A stretch of 64,000 bases of DNA, taken from the NCBI GenBank assembly GCA_023419605.1, contig JAEZXR010000103.1, positions 1 through 64,000 on the forward strand, in the 5' to 3' direction. A model generated the notes under the pieces. The model worked only from the letters and a program-made list of their open reading frames with translations, did not search any database and had not been told where the DNA came from. The position numbers were made by a program, and so were the translations under genes. The stretch is from Bacillota bacterium (lineage in GTDB: Bacteria > Bacillota > Clostridia > Acetivibrionales > JAEZXR01). Numbering within the stretch: position 1 is the stretch's first letter; each line of letters starts with the position of its first letter. Of this stretch, positions 35,573-44,381 are shown one piece after another.

Positions 35573-35623
35573 TTATACGTATAAATTCATTTCAATTTTA
35601 GTATTGAATCCACCAAATGTCAA
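35573..35623 (-). promoter_or_regulatory. lacI-type gene promoter with downstream operator
   Basis: On the minus strand TTGACA (35618-35623) and TAAAAT (35595-35600) are 17 bases apart. The palindrome TTATACGTATAA (35573-35584) starts about where transcription begins, a classical repression position. Confidence 0.7.
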
Positions 35624-35700
35624 GAGTTTCAGAAAAAAATTCAGCAAATCCTTCAATCTGCTGAATTTTATAGGTTGTAAAGTGTCTAAAGGAAATCGCA

Positions 35701-36462
35701 TTAAACTTCTGCCTTTTTTAACCGTGTAAGGAAATACATTTCCTCTCGAAGCATATGATCCGGTACAAGAGGCTTCAATACTCCCAAGGCTTTGCATTCA
35801 ACTCTTAGTTTTTTTACTTTCTCCAAATAACGGATAAATTCTTGCATTTTCTTTTTGACCTGTTCATTCAGCCCCACTAACGACCCATCTGCCAGACAGG
35901 CTCTTTCCAGCATTTTACCGAGTTCATCCGCTTTAATGAAAAGATGGTTAAATGCATTTTTAAACTCTTCTGCCTCTTTTATCAGCGCCGTCTCTGTAGG
36001 GTCAAGGTCCGCAGCAATGGATGCAGCGTGGCCGGCAGCATCCGGAAGCCATATTTTATGAAGCTGGATATTTTCAGCCGTCCAATTCACCGGTACAGGA
36101 GAAGTAGACAAGCATATGGCCCTGTGGAACTCCATGGCTTCATTGATCATGTGGTTAATAAAGGTCGGAGTCAAATTAATTTCTATATCGCATTGCAAAA
36201 GCCTCCGCAGCACTATCCTTTTAAAGGTAACAAAGTCTGTAAGGACTGCCATTGTCCTGCTCACAAGTGCAGGAACAGATACTGCCGCTCCACTATATAA
36301 CGCCATTTGAGCTTCTTCCCGAAGACGGGCAAATTCATTTTTAAAAGTGTTAGCCGTATTTACAGATTCCGGCTCTCTGGAAGACAAAGCTGTGATTAGG
36401 AACTCTCCGTGGTCCCTCATGATACCCGACCAAAAATAGATCTCTTCTACCGGATGCAGCAC
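35701..36462 (-). CDS. DUF2935 family protein
   Basis: This 253-residue helical protein begins HPVEEIYFWSGIMRDHGEF, the signature of DUF2935. It contains a second similar helical half (INEAMEFHRAICL, then LHKIWLPDAAGHAASIAADLDP). The His/Glu-rich helices suggest a ferritin-like metal-binding bundle. Members are found mostly in spore-formers, often near sporulation or coat genes, and here it neighbours a coat-like gene. Function is unknown. AAGGAGG lies before the ATG. Confidence 0.8.
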   Translation of the reverse strand: MLHPVEEIYFWSGIMRDHGEFLITALSSREPESVNTANTFKNEFARLREEAQMALYSGAAVSVPALVSRTMAVLTDFVTFKRIVLRRLLQCDIEINLTPTFINHMINEAMEFHRAICLSTSPVPVNWTAENIQLHKIWLPDAAGHAASIAADLDPTETALIKEAEEFKNAFNHLFIKADELGKMLERACLADGSLVGLNEQVKKKMQEFIRYLEKVKKLRVECKALGVLKPLVPDHMLREEMYFLTRLKKAEV

Positions 36463-36497
36463 ATCACGTCCCTCCTTAACTACTTTTCATTTAAAAT

Positions 36498-36533
36498 AAA
36501 AGCCCCGAGGCGTGACTATACCTCGAAGCTTTT
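36498..36533 (-). terminator. terminator of the glycine/tyrosine-rich gene
   Basis: AAAGCCCCGAGG and CCTCGAAGCTTT pair, and the minus strand continues into TTATTTTA, 10 bases past the stop. Confidence 0.75.
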
Positions 36534-36543
36534 ACACTGGCTT

Positions 36544-36975
36544 TTAGTAGCCATACCCGCCATAGTGGGGTCTTCTTCTGCGAAGCAGTTCCCTGATAAG
36601 CAATATAGCGATCAAATCTCTAAGGAAGCGCCTTCGTCCAAATCCGCCAAATCCACCGAAACCACCAAAAGGCTGTCTGGACTCCATCTCGCCTTCCTCC
36701 ATGGGAAGCTGGCTCTCGACACTCCGATATATGCCATCCACCATGGAATCCAGTTGTTCCCTGGTGGGTGAAAAAGTCGTCCCCGGTCTGATGCCCATCA
36801 TATCGCAGTACCCCATTACCGCAGGATATGCATGATAGTACATCTGTGGGTACATTGTTTCCAGATCCTGTACCGGCATGGTTGCCATAGGATAGTACTG
36901 TGTAGGCATATTCATCATCTGCATATAGGGATTGTATTCGTCACCGCCGTGACCACCGCATCCACAGCCACTCAT
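36544..36975 (-). CDS. Gly/Tyr/Met-rich protein, possibly spore-coat associated
   Basis: This 143-residue protein has a Cys/Gly-rich start (MSGCGCGGHGG) and a Met/Tyr/Pro-rich region (NPYMQMMNMPTQYYPM). A conserved-looking centre (PTREQLDSMVDGIYRSVE), GGFGGFGGFG and a hydrophobic-basic end (RDLIAILLIRELLRRRR) follow, then PHYGGYGY. The composition is like small coat or exosporium proteins of spore-formers, but no family is recognised with certainty. It has a strong AAAGGAGG site and its own terminator. DUF2935 lies downstream. Confidence 0.6.
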   Translation of the reverse strand: MSGCGCGGHGGDEYNPYMQMMNMPTQYYPMATMPVQDLETMYPQMYYHAYPAVMGYCDMMGIRPGTTFSPTREQLDSMVDGIYRSVESQLPMEEGEMESRQPFGGFGGFGGFGRRRFLRDLIAILLIRELLRRRRPHYGGYGY

Positions 36976-37030
36976 AGTATAAACCTCCTTTACATATCGC
37001 AGGGGTTAGACCCCTCACCGGAATAGACGG

Positions 37031-37066
37031 GCAGTAAAACAGCATGGGATCCAGCTGTTTTACTGC
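37031..37066. repeat. perfect 13-bp inverted repeat
   Basis: GCAGTAAAACAGC (37031-37043) and GCTGTTTTACTGC (37054-37066) flank a 10-base loop between the chemotaxis receptor and the glycine-rich gene. No T run follows on the minus strand. It may be a weak terminator or a leader hairpin of the glycine-rich gene. Confidence 0.5.
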
Positions 37067-37174
37067 TTCGTCCATTCAATTTATCGGTACATAAGCCCTC
37101 TACTCCCATAGTATGCGAGCGCCTGCAAATCCGTAACCTATTATGCAAATTATGTTAATTATTCTAAAGCCTCT

Positions 37175-39166
37175 TTATTCTATTTTAAATATCTTAATGG
37201 CTTCATTTAATTGTCCTGCCATGTAACTCAGCTGTTCTGCCGTAGAGGTAATTTCCTGTATGGAGGCTGTAACTTGCTCCGTCGATGCTGCAACTTCCTC
37301 CGATGCCGCAGCCGCTTCCTCCGAAACTGCAGAAATGTTTTGTATTACATCCGTTACTTCATCTTTATCTTTATCAATAGCAGCCAGCAGTTTACCTACC
37401 TGGTCCATTTCCACATGCAATTCGCCGATCAGACGCCGAATGTCGACAAATCCCTGCTGGGTACTGCCGACAGCATCCTCCTGCTCCAGGATATTCCCTT
37501 TGAATTTACTTACAATCTCCACCGTTTCCGTCACTTCACCCTGGATGGAATTCACAAGGTTTGAAACCTCCTTGGCAGAGGCCGTAGACTGTTCCGCCAG
37601 TTTTCTGATTTCATCTGCAACCACTGCAAAGCCTCTTCCTGCCTCTCCCGCTCTGGCGGCTTCAATAGCGGCATTCAAAGCAAGGAGGTTCGTTTGTGTG
37701 GCAATGGAGGAAATGGTTCCGATAATGGTTGAAATCTGCCCGGATTTTTCTCCCAAACGCTCTACGACATCTGCTACATTATTAAAGGATTGTCCGATAA
37801 TCTGTGACTTCTCACTTAGAACATTCAGCGCCTTATCCCCGTTTTCATTGGCTTTTACCGTATCCCCCGCGATTTCCTGCACTTTCTGGGCAGAACCTAT
37901 AATTTCCTGTATCTCACTGCTAAGGTTCCGTGTCTTTTCAGCACCGGCCACTGTATCGATCGCCTGCTCGGAAGCTCCTCTGGCAATCTCCTGAATCGTT
38001 TTTGACACTTCATCGATGGCAGTAGCTACTTCCCCCGAAGCAGCTCCCAGAACTTCAGATATCTCATATACCTTTGCAGAAGAGCTCCTCACCTGAAGTA
38101 CCGTAGCACGAATATACTCCATCATTTTATTGAAGCCGGCTCCTAACCGTCCCAATTCATCCTTTGATTTAATGTTGTATACTACCGAGATATCTCCCTG
38201 CTCTGCCTTATTCATGAGCAAAGCCAATTGCTGGAGGGGTTTTGTAATCCTGCGTGCAAAGAAAAATGCGATCAATAGGCTGATGGCAAGGCAAATCAAT
38301 GCCACAATAACAAGGAACTGCAACAGAGCAATTGCTCTTCCTGTAATTTCGTCATAAGTAACGGTCCCCAGGACTTTCATTCCCGTTTTTTCAACAGTTA
38401 AATAATACTGATATTTTAAATTACCCTCCCAAATATAGTCCTGTGAACCTTCCTTATTTTCAAGCGCTTTTTTAGCCCAGCTATCACCGCTCACATCCTT
38501 GTTCAGGTTGGCAGAAACCGGGTGTGCCACGATCTTTCCCTTCGAGCTCAAAACAGCAGCATAGCCGTTTTCGCCGATCTTCGTATCCTTAACCAAGCTT
38601 GAAAGCTCTGAAAGCTGAATATCAACGCCCACCACGCCTATGATGTTTCCTGACGCGTCCTTAATGGCTTTTGAAGCTGTTATTACAATTCCACCCGTGC
38701 CTTCATCCAGATAGGGCTCTACCCAGGCAACATCCCCTTTTGCTTCCGCAGCTTTCTGGTACCAGGGCCTTGTAGTCGGATTAAAGCCTTCAGGTAATGT
38801 AAGATTGGGCTGTACATACATATCGCCCTTACTCGTCCCCAAAAAGACTGCCGAGTATTCACGATGGCTTTTTTGGATACTTTGCAGTTTACTCAGCACT
38901 TCCGGCTTGCCGGTTTTATCCGCCGCGGCAGATAACAGCTCGGTTTCCGAGGAAAGTTGATTTACAACTCCTTCTGCATCGCTAATCATATCGTTGAGGA
39001 TTTTTTCAACATTTCTGGCTGCTCCTTCGGTAAGCTGATAGGAACTTGCTTTTAGACTGCCGGCAGCGAAATTATATACAAAAACACTCACTACCGTCAT
39101 TGGAATCAAAACAACAAAAATAATCAATAGCATTAATTTTGAACGAACACTCTTTAGATGAAACAT
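37175..39166 (-). CDS. methyl-accepting chemotaxis protein with Cache sensor
   Basis: The protein has 663 residues from the ATG at 39166 (GGGGGAG five bases upstream). It has an N-terminal transmembrane helix, an extracellular double-Cache domain (TRPWYQKA, VGVDIQLSELS), a second transmembrane helix at about 275-300 and a HAMP segment. A long signalling coiled coil carries the hairpin tip IATQTNLLALNAAIEAARAGE. It senses a small extracellular ligand and controls CheA. No che genes are nearby. The ligand is unknown. Confidence 0.95.
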   Translation of the reverse strand: MFHLKSVRSKLMLLIIFVVLIPMTVVSVFVYNFAAGSLKASSYQLTEGAARNVEKILNDMISDAEGVVNQLSSETELLSAAADKTGKPEVLSKLQSIQKSHREYSAVFLGTSKGDMYVQPNLTLPEGFNPTTRPWYQKAAEAKGDVAWVEPYLDEGTGGIVITASKAIKDASGNIIGVVGVDIQLSELSSLVKDTKIGENGYAAVLSSKGKIVAHPVSANLNKDVSGDSWAKKALENKEGSQDYIWEGNLKYQYYLTVEKTGMKVLGTVTYDEITGRAIALLQFLVIVALICLAISLLIAFFFARRITKPLQQLALLMNKAEQGDISVVYNIKSKDELGRLGAGFNKMMEYIRATVLQVRSSSAKVYEISEVLGAASGEVATAIDEVSKTIQEIARGASEQAIDTVAGAEKTRNLSSEIQEIIGSAQKVQEIAGDTVKANENGDKALNVLSEKSQIIGQSFNNVADVVERLGEKSGQISTIIGTISSIATQTNLLALNAAIEAARAGEAGRGFAVVADEIRKLAEQSTASAKEVSNLVNSIQGEVTETVEIVSKFKGNILEQEDAVGSTQQGFVDIRRLIGELHVEMDQVGKLLAAIDKDKDEVTDVIQNISAVSEEAAAASEEVAASTEQVTASIQEITSTAEQLSYMAGQLNEAIKIFKIE

Positions 39167-39343
39167 CAAACTCCCCCTATTAGCCAAAAATAAAATTATT
39201 TACTGTAACAGCATATCCGTATTTGCTGCTGTATCTATACCCTGTATCGGCAACAGCAAAACATTTATTGAGGAAAACACGTACTTTTTTTCGTAAAATA
39301 TTACAAAAAACGACACTAAGGCAAAAATACCCGCTAAAAGCCA

Positions 39344-40441
39344 TTATTCCGCCCTCTTACGTCTTGTAACCCATACTTTTATTTCGGCAGCAAGCAGAAT
39401 AACCACGGGCAGGAGAAACTCAAAGGGAATTGCATAAAACGGATATATTTTATTGGCCCATTCAAACATCTCCATGGTACTGCGGTAAATAACAATGGAC
39501 AGAAGCATCATCAATAATCCAATAGGAGCAACAATATCCTTGTAGTTTCGGATACCCAGCAGATTTGCGATGCCGGTACTGACCCCATATAAACAAATGT
39601 TGATTTTTATGAAACCGGCAAACAAAAAAACCACGGATACTAACACTTCGATTCTCTGCAGAAAATTTCCGATATTAATCAGACGAACCGCTGCATACGA
39701 GGGAAAATACAGGATCGAAGTATTAGCGATTCCTAAAACAAGAAGATTCCGTACGGAAACAGTCAGTATAATCAGTCCTCCAATGAGCAAACTCCAGTAA
39801 TATACTTTATAGGGACTGCTCTTCGGCTTCAGGTTTTGCAGTATCATTGTAAACACTACCGTTTCAGCAAAAGGAAAGGAAAGCACCGCAAAGGAACCGG
39901 CTAAAACCGGTTTTATTCCCTCATATAAAACAGGCTTAATATTTCTTAATTCCATCAATGGGATAAATAGAGTACTTACACTGAAAATAGTTATTATCAG
40001 AATTGGAAGCACAATGGAGGCCCACCGCCCAACAACTTCCACACCGGCTTTCACTGCCCAAATACATAGTACCATCATAAAAATCGCAATAATATATTGG
40101 GGGGTCTCAGGAATTGAAACGATGTTTATAAACTCTGTAAAATTTCGGGTTACCAGGGAACCTAAATGAAAAGCATACCAAATAAATGGAACGGCCACGA
40201 TCCTTCCTATGACTTTTCCAAATACAGCCTCTAGGATTTCGTACAACCCTTTCCCCGGGAAAATGGCCAGAAGCCTTGCATAGATAAAAAACACAGGTGC
40301 TGTCACCGCTACGGCAATAAGAATTGCGATCCAGATATCCTGTTTTGCTTCATCCCCGGTTCCCAAAACCAAGGCGCTTCCCAATATAAACATGACCATT
40401 AGTGCAATACCGTGCTTTTGCGTTATAATTTCCTTTGCCAT
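39344..40441 (-). CDS. gerAB: spore germination permease-like protein GerAB
   Basis: This 365-residue, ten-helix protein of the APC-related spore permease family is the germinant-binding subunit of GerA-type receptors in the spore inner membrane. Recognisable parts are KHGIALMVMFILGSALVLGTG at the start and PGKGLYEILEAVFGKVIG. It is the last gene of a gerAA-gerAC-small gene-gerAB operon. The specific germinant is not predictable. Confidence 0.93.
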   Translation of the reverse strand: MAKEIITQKHGIALMVMFILGSALVLGTGDEAKQDIWIAILIAVAVTAPVFFIYARLLAIFPGKGLYEILEAVFGKVIGRIVAVPFIWYAFHLGSLVTRNFTEFINIVSIPETPQYIIAIFMMVLCIWAVKAGVEVVGRWASIVLPILIITIFSVSTLFIPLMELRNIKPVLYEGIKPVLAGSFAVLSFPFAETVVFTMILQNLKPKSSPYKVYYWSLLIGGLIILTVSVRNLLVLGIANTSILYFPSYAAVRLINIGNFLQRIEVLVSVVFLFAGFIKINICLYGVSTGIANLLGIRNYKDIVAPIGLLMMLLSIVIYRSTMEMFEWANKIYPFYAIPFEFLLPVVILLAAEIKVWVTRRKRAE

Positions 40442-40502
40442 ACACTTCCCACTTTCAATCCGATCGATAGTGAATAAATTCTGAAAACATTTTCATACGC
40501 CC

Positions 40503-40721
40503 TCAGTTATGCCCCCAAATGGAAAAGACCATTTTTTTCAGAGGAACAGCCGGGCTGGGAACCTTTACATCGAATGCAACCAACAGGCTTACAACATATA
40601 CCAGAGCCATGAGTGCTGAATATGTCCAAAACAGCAGCCACTGCTTTCCCTGGTAAACAGGGACAAGATCCACCACAATATAATATATACACAGTATGGT
40701 TATTGTTACTACTAATACCAT
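40503..40721 (-). CDS. two-helix membrane protein of the germination operon
   Basis: This 72-residue protein has two predicted transmembrane helices (VLVVTITILCIYYIVVDLV and LLFWTYSALMALVYVVSLLV). They are joined by a short PVYQGKQW loop, and the tail is basic. It begins three bases after gerAC and lies 62 bases before gerAB, so it is part of the receptor operon. Small two-helix GerD-unrelated subunits have been noted in some ger operons. Its role here would be an accessory receptor subunit, by inference. Confidence 0.7.
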   Translation of the reverse strand: MVLVVTITILCIYYIVVDLVPVYQGKQWLLFWTYSALMALVYVVSLLVAFDVKVPSPAVPLKKMVFSIWGHN

Positions 40722-40724
40722 TTC

Positions 40725-41879
40725 TTAATCTCCTACCTCAATAGGTTTCCACATCAGTCCGGAATTTTTAGTCTCAATATTCACTTCAATGGAAACGTTT
40801 AAATTCTTAAAAATATTATCCCAATCCTTACCCATTTGTTTCCACACAGAGGGCATATCCGCTTTCACTATATTTCCGAAACCAAAAATATCTGTATCAT
40901 ATTCCTTCTGCACTTTGTGAATTACCTGCCGAATATTTTCTGCAATCTGTGCTTCTGCTTTCTTTTTTTGAAGTAAATTCCCATTTTCATCTACAAAGTT
41001 TTTTTCCGCACCGTGTTCGTCCATTATCACTTGCGTTTCTATGTTAAGCGCTATGGATATCTTCCCTCCAGAATATTGCGGGGTGATTTTCGTTTTACTT
41101 CTAATGATCTCCAGAGTCATTTTCGCGTATTCATCCTCTGGATCTTCCTGCAAAACGATCACTCCTCCCTTTATTTTATCAGTAGCAAAAAGGAAATACT
41201 TTGTTTCCTCTTCATCAAGAAACCCCTCAAACCGGGTTTTCTTAAATATGGCTATTCCCGATAATTCCGATTTGTTTTTTCCTTGATTTTTTGTTACACG
41301 GATAGCAGGTAAAACAGGGGATATGCCTTGGCCTGTCAGGGCATTAATAAACTCATACACTTCGACTTTTGGTGCCTTGGATAAATTCCTTTGTGAATCC
41401 AGCATTTCATTCACCTCGTAGGAACGTATGTTCATTGTCATACTTTGTGCCTCCAGCACCTCTCTCGCTGCCATCCCCTTTGAGACCAAAAGGTCCGTAC
41501 TCAGCCTCGGTTCTGCATCCCGGTCAAGCCAGTCAATAATTTCAAGAATCCCATCCTTTGCCACGTCCTGGCTTAAAACAACAATTTCTGAATGTCCCCA
41601 ATACAACTTTTTTGCTGAAATTTTAATTGCATTTCTTATTGCATCCAGAAGCGTGTCTCCATAGGTTTCTACTCTCTCAGATTGAATCTTCCCCTCCTTT
41701 CCTCCTTCATGCATGTCTACGATTTCGATGGTAAGTAAATAATTTCCCTGCTCCCCTTTATCCACAGCCATACCTGCGACAATGGCAAACTGCTCAATTT
41801 CCCTATAATTCCAGCACCCAGATAATACTGTTGTATTTATAAGGAGTAGAACAAGTAAAAAATACAACTTCCTTCTCAT
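40725..41879 (-). CDS. gerAC: spore germination lipoprotein GerAC
   Basis: This 384-residue protein has a lipoprotein signal peptide ending LSGC (Cys about 22) followed by WNYREIEQFAIVAGMAVDKG, the standard start of GerAC proteins. Three successive alpha/beta domains follow. It is the lipid-anchored subunit of the germinant receptor. The start overlaps the gerAA stop by four bases (ATGA type). Confidence 0.95.
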   Translation of the reverse strand: MRRKLYFLLVLLLINTTVLSGCWNYREIEQFAIVAGMAVDKGEQGNYLLTIEIVDMHEGGKEGKIQSERVETYGDTLLDAIRNAIKISAKKLYWGHSEIVVLSQDVAKDGILEIIDWLDRDAEPRLSTDLLVSKGMAAREVLEAQSMTMNIRSYEVNEMLDSQRNLSKAPKVEVYEFINALTGQGISPVLPAIRVTKNQGKNKSELSGIAIFKKTRFEGFLDEEETKYFLFATDKIKGGVIVLQEDPEDEYAKMTLEIIRSKTKITPQYSGGKISIALNIETQVIMDEHGAEKNFVDENGNLLQKKKAEAQIAENIRQVIHKVQKEYDTDIFGFGNIVKADMPSVWKQMGKDWDNIFKNLNVSIEVNIETKNSGLMWKPIEVGD

Positions 41880-43414
41880 CTCCGTTTCCCCCCTGTTGCT
41901 TGCCTCACACGATTATTGGCTGCCAATAATTTGGGCCGATACCTCATATACCACCAGGGTGCTCTTATGGCGGTATCCTTTAAATCCCTCGGGTCAAGAG
42001 CCGTCAAATACAACATAAAAGGCACTCCAAAGGACCGAAGCTCACATAGGTGAAGCAAAAACCCCGTAATTCCGAATATGAAGCCGTATAACCCCAAAAA
42101 GGCGGAAAGAAGCAGGAACAGGAGTCTAAATATAATAGTGACCCCCTGGATTTTCGGTATCATAAGGCTTGTTATTCCTGAAATGCCAACGACAATAACA
42201 ACAGGAGCACTGACAATTCTGGCTTCCACCGCTGCCTGTCCCAGCACCAAAGCACCAACAATGCTCAAAGCCTGTCCGATATTTGCCGGCATTCGGGTAC
42301 CTGTCTCTCTCAGTACTTCAAATACAAACAATAAAACTATGGTTTCAACAATGGTTGGAAAAGGGACGCCCTGTCTCGCGGCGGATATACTTAGCAGTAG
42401 CGGCGTGGGTATCATTTCCTGGTGAAATGTCATTAAGGCCACGTAAACGGCAGGAACACTCGTAGTGATGATAAAACCCAGGACCCTTAGTATTCTGCCG
42501 ATGGAAGAGAAATAGAAGTTAATATAATAATCCTCATTGGCCTGAAAGTATTCTACAAACAAATAGGGTACCGTTATAGCTACAGGCGTACCGTCCACGA
42601 TGATTGCAATACGTCCCTCCAGTAGTTTGGCTGCAACAACATCCGGCCTTTCGGTAGTTCCTACGGTTTTAAATGGAGAAAAAGGTGCGTCTCGAATTAA
42701 TTCCATAATGTAGTCGGAGGCTAAAATGCCGTCGATATCAATACTATCTAATCTTTTATACAACTCCTTCAATATGCTTTTATTTACTATGTTTTCCATA
42801 TAGCAAATGCAGACCTTTGTATGAGACTGCACACCCACGGTCCTAAATTTAAGCTTTAAGTCAGGAGTTTCCAATTTTCTTCGCAGGAGTGAAAGGTTTA
42901 CCATAATCGGCTCGGTGAACCCTTCTCTCGGTCCACGGATAACCTTCTCGCCTTCTGGCTCTTCGATCGCCCTGGACTGCCACCCTTTCGTATGTATAAT
43001 CAGAGCTTCCGGTGAACCATCCAGAAAAAGTGCCGTATTACCGCCGACGATGGCTGAAACAATTTTGTCGACATCGGATGTCTTCTCCACGTCATTTGAA
43101 ACAATTACCTGGTTCTGTAAATTCTCCAGAGCAGCATTGCTGCTTTTCAGCATGATATTTTGGATGATGGGCTGTATTACATTTTCATTCACCATTTCAA
43201 TATTTATCATCCCCTGGATAAAAACAATGCAACACTGTATAGAGCTATGCTGCTGGTTTTGGAAGTATCGTACCGTGAGCGTATCATCATCGGCGAATAT
43301 CTCTTTAACCAGGTTTATATTCAAATCCAGCGAATTATGTAAGGCCCTATCCTCGTAGTTTGACTGCCGTCCTGAGTTTTTCAGTTCTTTCCCCTTATTT
43401 TTCTTAGTAAACAT
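41876..43414 (-). CDS. gerAA: spore germination protein GerAA
   Basis: The protein has 512 residues from the ATG at 43414 (GGGAG five bases upstream). It has a large soluble N-terminal domain (DLNINLVKEIFADDDTLTVR, EGRIAIIVDGTPVAITVPYLF) and about five C-terminal transmembrane helices including ARQGVPFPTIVETIVLLFVFE. It is the A subunit of the germinant receptor and oligomerises to form an ion channel in the spore membrane. First gene of the operon, with expression expected in the forespore; I do not see a convincing sigma-G promoter. Confidence 0.95.
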   Translation of the reverse strand: MFTKKNKGKELKNSGRQSNYEDRALHNSLDLNINLVKEIFADDDTLTVRYFQNQQHSSIQCCIVFIQGMINIEMVNENVIQPIIQNIMLKSSNAALENLQNQVIVSNDVEKTSDVDKIVSAIVGGNTALFLDGSPEALIIHTKGWQSRAIEEPEGEKVIRGPREGFTEPIMVNLSLLRRKLETPDLKLKFRTVGVQSHTKVCICYMENIVNKSILKELYKRLDSIDIDGILASDYIMELIRDAPFSPFKTVGTTERPDVVAAKLLEGRIAIIVDGTPVAITVPYLFVEYFQANEDYYINFYFSSIGRILRVLGFIITTSVPAVYVALMTFHQEMIPTPLLLSISAARQGVPFPTIVETIVLLFVFEVLRETGTRMPANIGQALSIVGALVLGQAAVEARIVSAPVVIVVGISGITSLMIPKIQGVTIIFRLLFLLLSAFLGLYGFIFGITGFLLHLCELRSFGVPFMLYLTALDPRDLKDTAIRAPWWYMRYRPKLLAANNRVRQATGGKRR

Positions 43415-43513
43415 TCGATCTCCCAACCCAAAGTTTTTAATTTTCTTACCCTAGGTTGTGCATTTTATATTTTGTTAATACAGGATTGATGTGAGATTCT
43501 CAGATAAAACAAA

Positions 43514-43549
43514 AACCAGATATCCTGGAATATACAGGATATCTGGTTT
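43514..43549 (-). terminator. tRNA-Leu terminator
   Basis: AAACCAGATATCCTG and CAGGATATCTGGTTT form a perfect 15-bp stem, followed on the minus strand by TTTTTGTTTT, 17 bases past the tRNA 3' end. Confidence 0.9.
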
Positions 43550-43565
43550 GTTTGAATATCAATGG

Positions 43566-43645
43566 TGCGGATGAAGGGACTTGAACCCCCACACTCGTCG
43601 TACCAGATCCTAAATCTGGCGCGTCTGCCATTCCGCCACATCCGC
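43566..43645 (-). tRNA. tRNA-Leu (anticodon UAG)
   Basis: The minus strand folds as an 80-base tRNA. The acceptor is GCGGATG/CATCCGC with discriminator A. The D arm is GCGGAATGGCAGACGC, the anticodon stem CCAGA/TCTGG encloses loop TTTAGGA, and there is a 12-base variable region and a GTTCAAGT T loop. The loop gives anticodon UAG, reading CUA. CCA is not encoded. Confidence 0.95.
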
Positions 43646-43868
43646 ATGTCGCTTTAATATAGTAACATAGGCATTTTTGAATGTCAATAGTGTTTTTTGG
43701 ATATTATGAGCATACCGTTTTGTCACAAACCTGTCACAATCATTCCTGAAACTTTTTCATACTAACATCTTGCTTTAAAAGATAACTCACATTAGAATGT
43801 CTTAAATTATAGCTTGGTATTCATAATAGCTCCCCACTCTGCTTGAAATGCTGACTTTGTTAAATCAG

Positions 43869-44381
43869 CTATCCAACTTGTTCTCTATCCAGTTCAATAC
43901 CCAAGCTTTTTAAAAAACCAAGTATATAGGATTTAACAGCATTGCGGGGTATTGTATTAACCAATTTCTCCACACGGGATTTATTCTGTTGTGTCATTAC
44001 AATATTAATGCTGAAAAGCCATTGAGGTTCGTTATTTAATTTAATATACTCTTCTGTTTTCCTAAGTAACTCAGGATCATTTTTTGTTTTAATTTCATCT
44101 AAAAGGTGCTGCTCCGCCTCATTTTTTTTATTGACCAATTCATTGTACTCTTTCATTTTATTAAAATCTTTTGTAAAAGTTCTTATATTCATAGCACCTT
44201 GTTGATACTCAGGCTGAATTTCAAGTCGTATCCCTTCATAAAGCCTTATAATAACGGTATCGAACCTATAGATTGCACCTATGATATTATCTAAATCTTT
44301 CTCAATATCCCCTAAGGCAGAATCCTTGTCGGACAAGCCGGTAATTATCGTTTGTATCCCATTTATCCAATCTACTATCAT
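43869..44381 (-). CDS. hypothetical helical protein
   Basis: This 170-residue, mostly alpha-helical protein has a charged coiled-coil-like middle (about 80-115, KMKEYNELVNKKNEAEQHLL) and no recognised domain. AGGAG lies before the ATG. It is an isolated AT-rich gene between tRNA-Leu and a repeat-rich interval, a typical place for horizontally acquired DNA. No integrase or phage genes are next to it. Confidence 0.65.
   Translation of the reverse strand: MIVDWINGIQTIITGLSDKDSALGDIEKDLDNIIGAIYRFDTVIIRLYEGIRLEIQPEYQQGAMNIRTFTKDFNKMKEYNELVNKKNEAEQHLLDEIKTKNDPELLRKTEEYIKLNNEPQWLFSINIVMTQQNKSRVEKLVNTIPRNAVKSYILGFLKSLGIELDREQVG

Noticed and set aside
43465..43647. 60-codon minus-strand frame over the tRNA
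   Set aside because: It overlaps tRNA-Leu and its terminator entirely and is explained by them.
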